From Levilactobacillus tongjiangensis (GTDB lineage: Bacteria; Bacillota; Bacilli; Lactobacillales; Lactobacillaceae): 64,000 bases of DNA. Below, piece after piece: positions 61,641 to 64,000 of this stretch. A program made the translations under genes and the position numbers. Positions within the stretch are counted from its first letter, which is position 1. Every line of letters starts with the position of its first letter. The DNA lies in the NCBI RefSeq assembly GCF_003946345.1, contig NZ_RHNY01000007.1, forward strand, positions 94,940 to 158,939. The letters run 5' to 3'. Under the pieces are notes generated by a model. It worked only from the letters and a program-made list of their open reading frames with translations. It was not told where the DNA came from and made no database searches.

Positions 61641-62745
61641 TCCAGTTCAGCTAAGACGGGCTCGGATTGCTCGTGGAAAAACTATGACAGTTTTAGCGAA
61701 GGAAACAGGAATATCAAGACAAATGATTTCCAATTATGAGTTGGGTAAAACGATTCCAAGTGGGAACTATCTAGTGAAGCTTATATCTAATCTTAATTTT
61801 CCAAAAAGCTATTTTTCATCTGGGCAGGCCAGCAATTTACATGGAGCGACTTTTTTCCGTAGTCAAAGTGCTGCGACAAAACGGGCGCGTGATATGCAAA
61901 GTGTTCGTCTATCATTTCAAAATGATATTTATTCGGTGTTAAGTCGCTATGTTAATTTTCCTAAAGTTGATATACCTGAGCCTCTAGATATGAATGTGAG
62001 GGAAATGACTGATGAAATTGTAAAATCGATGGCAATGCAAATACGTGAGCGTTGGGGATTAGGAACTAGCACACCGGTCGATGATGTGATTAGAACTGCA
62101 GAAGTGCACGGAATCATCGTTGTAAAAACAAACATGACCAATGATAAACTGGATGCTGTCTCTGAAGTGATTGGGGGTAGGCCTTTCATCATGCTAACCG
62201 ATAATGGTGAATCATCGGTTAGACGAAGATTTAATGTGGCTCACGAGCTGGGACACTTGGTCTTGCATGCAGGAGTTGAAAGCATACATGATTTTACTAC
62301 CCAGCAGTTAAAAAATACGATTGAACGACAAGCTAATCTTTTTGCATCAACTTTTTTGATGCCAGATGAGGCATTTACCGAAAGTTTGCTTTCAACCTCG
62401 TTGGAATATTATGTAAAGATGAAAAAGTATTGGAAGACATCAATACAGTCTATGGTGTATAAGACGTATCAACTTCATTTAATCAATGACGATCAGAAAC
62501 TCTATCTAAACAAAAGAATCTCATGGAATAAGTGGAGAAGAGTTGAGCCTCTTGATGATATGTTGAAGGTGGAAGAACCTACACTTTTCCAAAAGGTGTT
62601 CAGAATGATTGTTGATAACGGCATCATGTCAGAAGCTGATTTACTTTCAGAATTAAAATTACCATTTGATGAACTAGAGTGCTCTCTTGGAATCAAGTTA
62701 AACAATAAAATGGCAGTTAGTGAACCCAAGTTGCGTTTACTATAA
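61621..62745 (+). CDS. XRE-ImmA/IrrE fusion protein
   Basis: 374 residues from ATG 61621, with GGAGG nine bases upstream (ATG 61612 is too close to it). Residues 8-65 form an XRE helix-turn-helix (RGKTMTVLAKETGISRQMIS). The middle is a helical linker. Residues about 160-255 form a zinc peptidase with FNVAHELGHLVLHAGVE, and a third metal ligand likely in ERQANLFASTFLMP. Fusions of this kind are regulators or antitoxins, and some act in phage defence. It probably regulates or processes the overlapping upstream product. Confidence 0.87.
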   Translation: MENTRFNPVQLRRARIARGKTMTVLAKETGISRQMISNYELGKTIPSGNYLVKLISNLNFPKSYFSSGQASNLHGATFFRSQSAATKRARDMQSVRLSFQNDIYSVLSRYVNFPKVDIPEPLDMNVREMTDEIVKSMAMQIRERWGLGTSTPVDDVIRTAEVHGIIVVKTNMTNDKLDAVSEVIGGRPFIMLTDNGESSVRRRFNVAHELGHLVLHAGVESIHDFTTQQLKNTIERQANLFASTFLMPDEAFTESLLSTSLEYYVKMKKYWKTSIQSMVYKTYQLHLINDDQKLYLNKRISWNKWRRVEPLDDMLKVEEPTLFQKVFRMIVDNGIMSEADLLSELKLPFDELECSLGIKLNNKMAVSEPKLRLL

Positions 62746-62753
62746 GTATGAAA

Positions 62754-62790
62754 AGGGCCACTCATCTCTTAGGAGGTGGGTGGCTTTTTG
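62754..62790 (+). terminator. Bidirectional terminator between convergent cargo genes
   Basis: GCCACTCATCTC (62757-62768) pairs with GAGGTGGGTGGC (62773-62784), T-rich to the right and A-rich to the left, so it can stop both the XRE-ImmA transcript and the leftward nuclease transcript. Between it and 62,888 there is only AT-rich DNA. Confidence 0.82.
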
Positions 62791-62887
62791 TTTTGTTAAG
62801 TGTTTATTATCCATAAGTATCTACTAAATATAGGGGATTGAATAAATATAACGGGGATAGGATAATGACTTTTAGAAAATTAGTTTT

Positions 62888-63928
62888 CTATAGAAATAAA
62901 GGGATCCACTGAGTTATGCTGGTTGGCAAAATTTTTTGTTTATTTTTGTCAAAAACGAAGTTTAACAATTCATTTATATCGTATTTTTCAATCGATATAT
63001 TTGAGCTTTTTCTGAACAAACGTTCTATGCGGCTTGATGATTTTTTGTTGTCAATTGTCCCCAGCGTAGAAATTAGCCATATTTCTTCATTTTCTAAAAG
63101 TAATGAACTATAGTCATTAGTGTTTAAATTAACGTTACCGTTTTTAACTTGTATATATATTTTTTTATGATTTATATATTTTCCACTATCATCAATAGAA
63201 GTATCTACCAATGCAAATTCATATTTTTCGGTACTGATTTTGTTAGTTGACGGAATAGTAACATATCCAAAACGATCATAAAGCCACAGGGCAACCAAGT
63301 CTTCTGCAGCGGCATAGCCGATTAAGTGAAAAAACTCCATTTTATTGGTAATTTTGTGTTTCTTCATCAAGTTCTGTGATGGTTTTAAGCAAAGAGCTGA
63401 AAAAAGGCTAGTTGGTGTATAAGGGCATGCTTGATTAATTGTTTCTTCATGGCTATCTATGCGAACTAAAGATCCAAAACCGGGATAAAACGAAACGGAT
63501 CCAGGTACACTGTCTTCTTTTCCTACTTTAACCCATTCGATATTTTTTAGTTGTGCAGAACAATCATTATCAGTAGCTTCAAGGCTAGTATCAAAGTAAA
63601 ATAGATTTTTAGGATCATCTGTAATCTCTGCGACAAAATACTCTCCTGAATCTCTTGTCCAAAGAAAATCACCTTTTTTAATATTATCAAATAGTTGATG
63701 AACACCTTGATTATTCCATTTCTTTTTCCAATGTTTTTCTTTTATCTGTTTATGCCAAAATACTTTATAATCATCTAATGTTTTGATAGATGATCTATCA
63801 GGAATATCTTCAAATGACCATCCACACGAGGCACATTGATGATCAATAAAAAAACGATGTGAATTTAAGTTATGTAATTTTCCACCATTACCTTTTATTT
63901 TCCACGCTCTATTTGTATGCAAGGGCAA
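62888..63928 (-). CDS. Base-reader-like domain fused to PD-(D/E)XK nuclease (candidate restriction factor)
   Basis: 346 residues. Residues about 30-38 hold CASC, a half zinc knuckle. Residues 86-158 (GDFLWTRDSGEYFVAEITDD, IEWVKVGKEDSVPGSVSFYP) resemble an EVE/PUA-like small beta domain, a fold that reads modified bases. Residues 205-265 form a PD-(D/E)XK core: E209 in AAAEDLVALWL, D242 in FALVD, and Q260-x-K262 in IYIQVKNGN. This layout suggests modification-dependent cleavage. The TTG start lacks a ribosome site and the true start is uncertain. Base composition is AT-rich compared with late genes. Domain calls are from motif memory and not proven. Confidence 0.7.
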   Translation of the reverse strand: MPLHTNRAWKIKGNGGKLHNLNSHRFFIDHQCASCGWSFEDIPDRSSIKTLDDYKVFWHKQIKEKHWKKKWNNQGVHQLFDNIKKGDFLWTRDSGEYFVAEITDDPKNLFYFDTSLEATDNDCSAQLKNIEWVKVGKEDSVPGSVSFYPGFGSLVRIDSHEETINQACPYTPTSLFSALCLKPSQNLMKKHKITNKMEFFHLIGYAAAEDLVALWLYDRFGYVTIPSTNKISTEKYEFALVDTSIDDSGKYINHKKIYIQVKNGNVNLNTNDYSSLLLENEEIWLISTLGTIDNKKSSSRIERLFRKSSNISIEKYDINELLNFVFDKNKQKILPTSITQWIPLFL

Positions 63929-64000
63929 ATTACAAGTTTAATCCGAACAAGCCCGGAATCTTTCAATGGCAGTCTGTTGATGATGTATTTTTAATGGTCG
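63929..64000 (+). other. Edge fragment, possibly part of a further gene
   Basis: The plus strand from about 63,916 to the edge is open and protein-like (NYKFNPNKPGIFQWQSVDDV). No start codon with ribosome site is visible and the left part overlaps the nuclease gene. It may be a gene cut by recombination near 63,925 or a coding stretch continuing beyond the window. Confidence 0.3.

Larger units (their letters stand above)
18784..64000. mobile_element. Prophage of a contractile-tailed lactobacillus phage (right end not seen)
   Basis: Starts just after guaA with an integrase and runs through lysogeny, replication, packaging, head, contractile tail, lysis and cargo genes to the edge of the window. 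The order is the classic temperate order of Firmicutes phages and no essential virion block is missing, apart from the intron-split but spliceable tape measure. The tail set (DUF3383 sheath, DUF3277 tube, plug, Gp138 spike, DUF2634, gpJ, DUF2313) matches short-genome myoviruses; L. brevis phage LBR48 is a plausible relative. I found no direct repeat of the guaA end inside the window, so the right border probably lies beyond 64,000. Confidence 0.9.

Noticed and set aside
62502..62765. Minus-strand 87-residue frame at the end of the XRE-ImmA gene
   Set aside because: Antisense shadow of a well-supported gene and terminator.

Overview
The window is low-to-medium-GC Gram-positive DNA. Gene content (tandem OppA oligopeptide-binding proteins, guaA with a TTG start, CoaA-type pantothenate kinase), strong AGGAGG ribosome sites and frequent CGG arginine codons point to a heterofermentative lactobacillus, most likely Levilactobacillus (L. 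brevis group). The species is an inference.

Left part, about 1-18,800, is core chromosome: a complete oligopeptide ABC importer (two oppA paralogues, oppB, oppC, oppD, oppF), a phosphoglycerate-mutase-like phosphatase, a CPA2 monovalent cation/proton antiporter with a TrkA regulatory tail, a HelD-type helicase, pantothenate kinase, a GNAT-like protein and GMP synthase. The gaps hold seven copies of a 120-190 bp structured repeat. Each full copy folds into a closing stem plus three hairpin arms, and paired arms change together between copies, so structure rather than sequence is conserved.

From about 18,800 to the right edge lies a prophage inserted behind guaA. The lysogeny block holds a tyrosine integrase, two tRNA genes, a DUF1828/DUF1829 plus DUF6978 pair, an exported protein, ImmA peptidase and CI repressor opposite Cro with four operator-like sites. 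An array of small convergent gene pairs follows, each plus-strand member led by the same 20-bp translation start. The replication block has RecT, a PD-(D/E)XK nuclease, a DnaD-like protein, antirepressor, RusA and an ArpU-type late regulator. Between ArpU and terminase lies a 700-bp gene-free, hairpin-rich region with tRNA-like elements, which I interpret as a giant phage ncRNA of the GOLLD or ROOL kind.

The late block encodes a contractile-tailed (myovirus) virion with a compact Pam3-like tail: terminase, portal, head proteins, DUF3383 sheath, DUF3277 tube, tape measure, baseplate plug, hub, spike, initiator, J protein and fibre, then holin and GH25 endolysin. The tape-measure gene is split by a 1246-nt group I intron carrying an EDxHD (Vsr-like) homing endonuclease in its P6 loop; I could place both splice sites. 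After lysis come cargo genes: an unknown protein overlapping an XRE-ImmA protein, and an opposite-strand protein joining a base-reader-like domain to a PD-(D/E)XK nuclease, a candidate anti-phage restriction factor. The right attachment site was not found.
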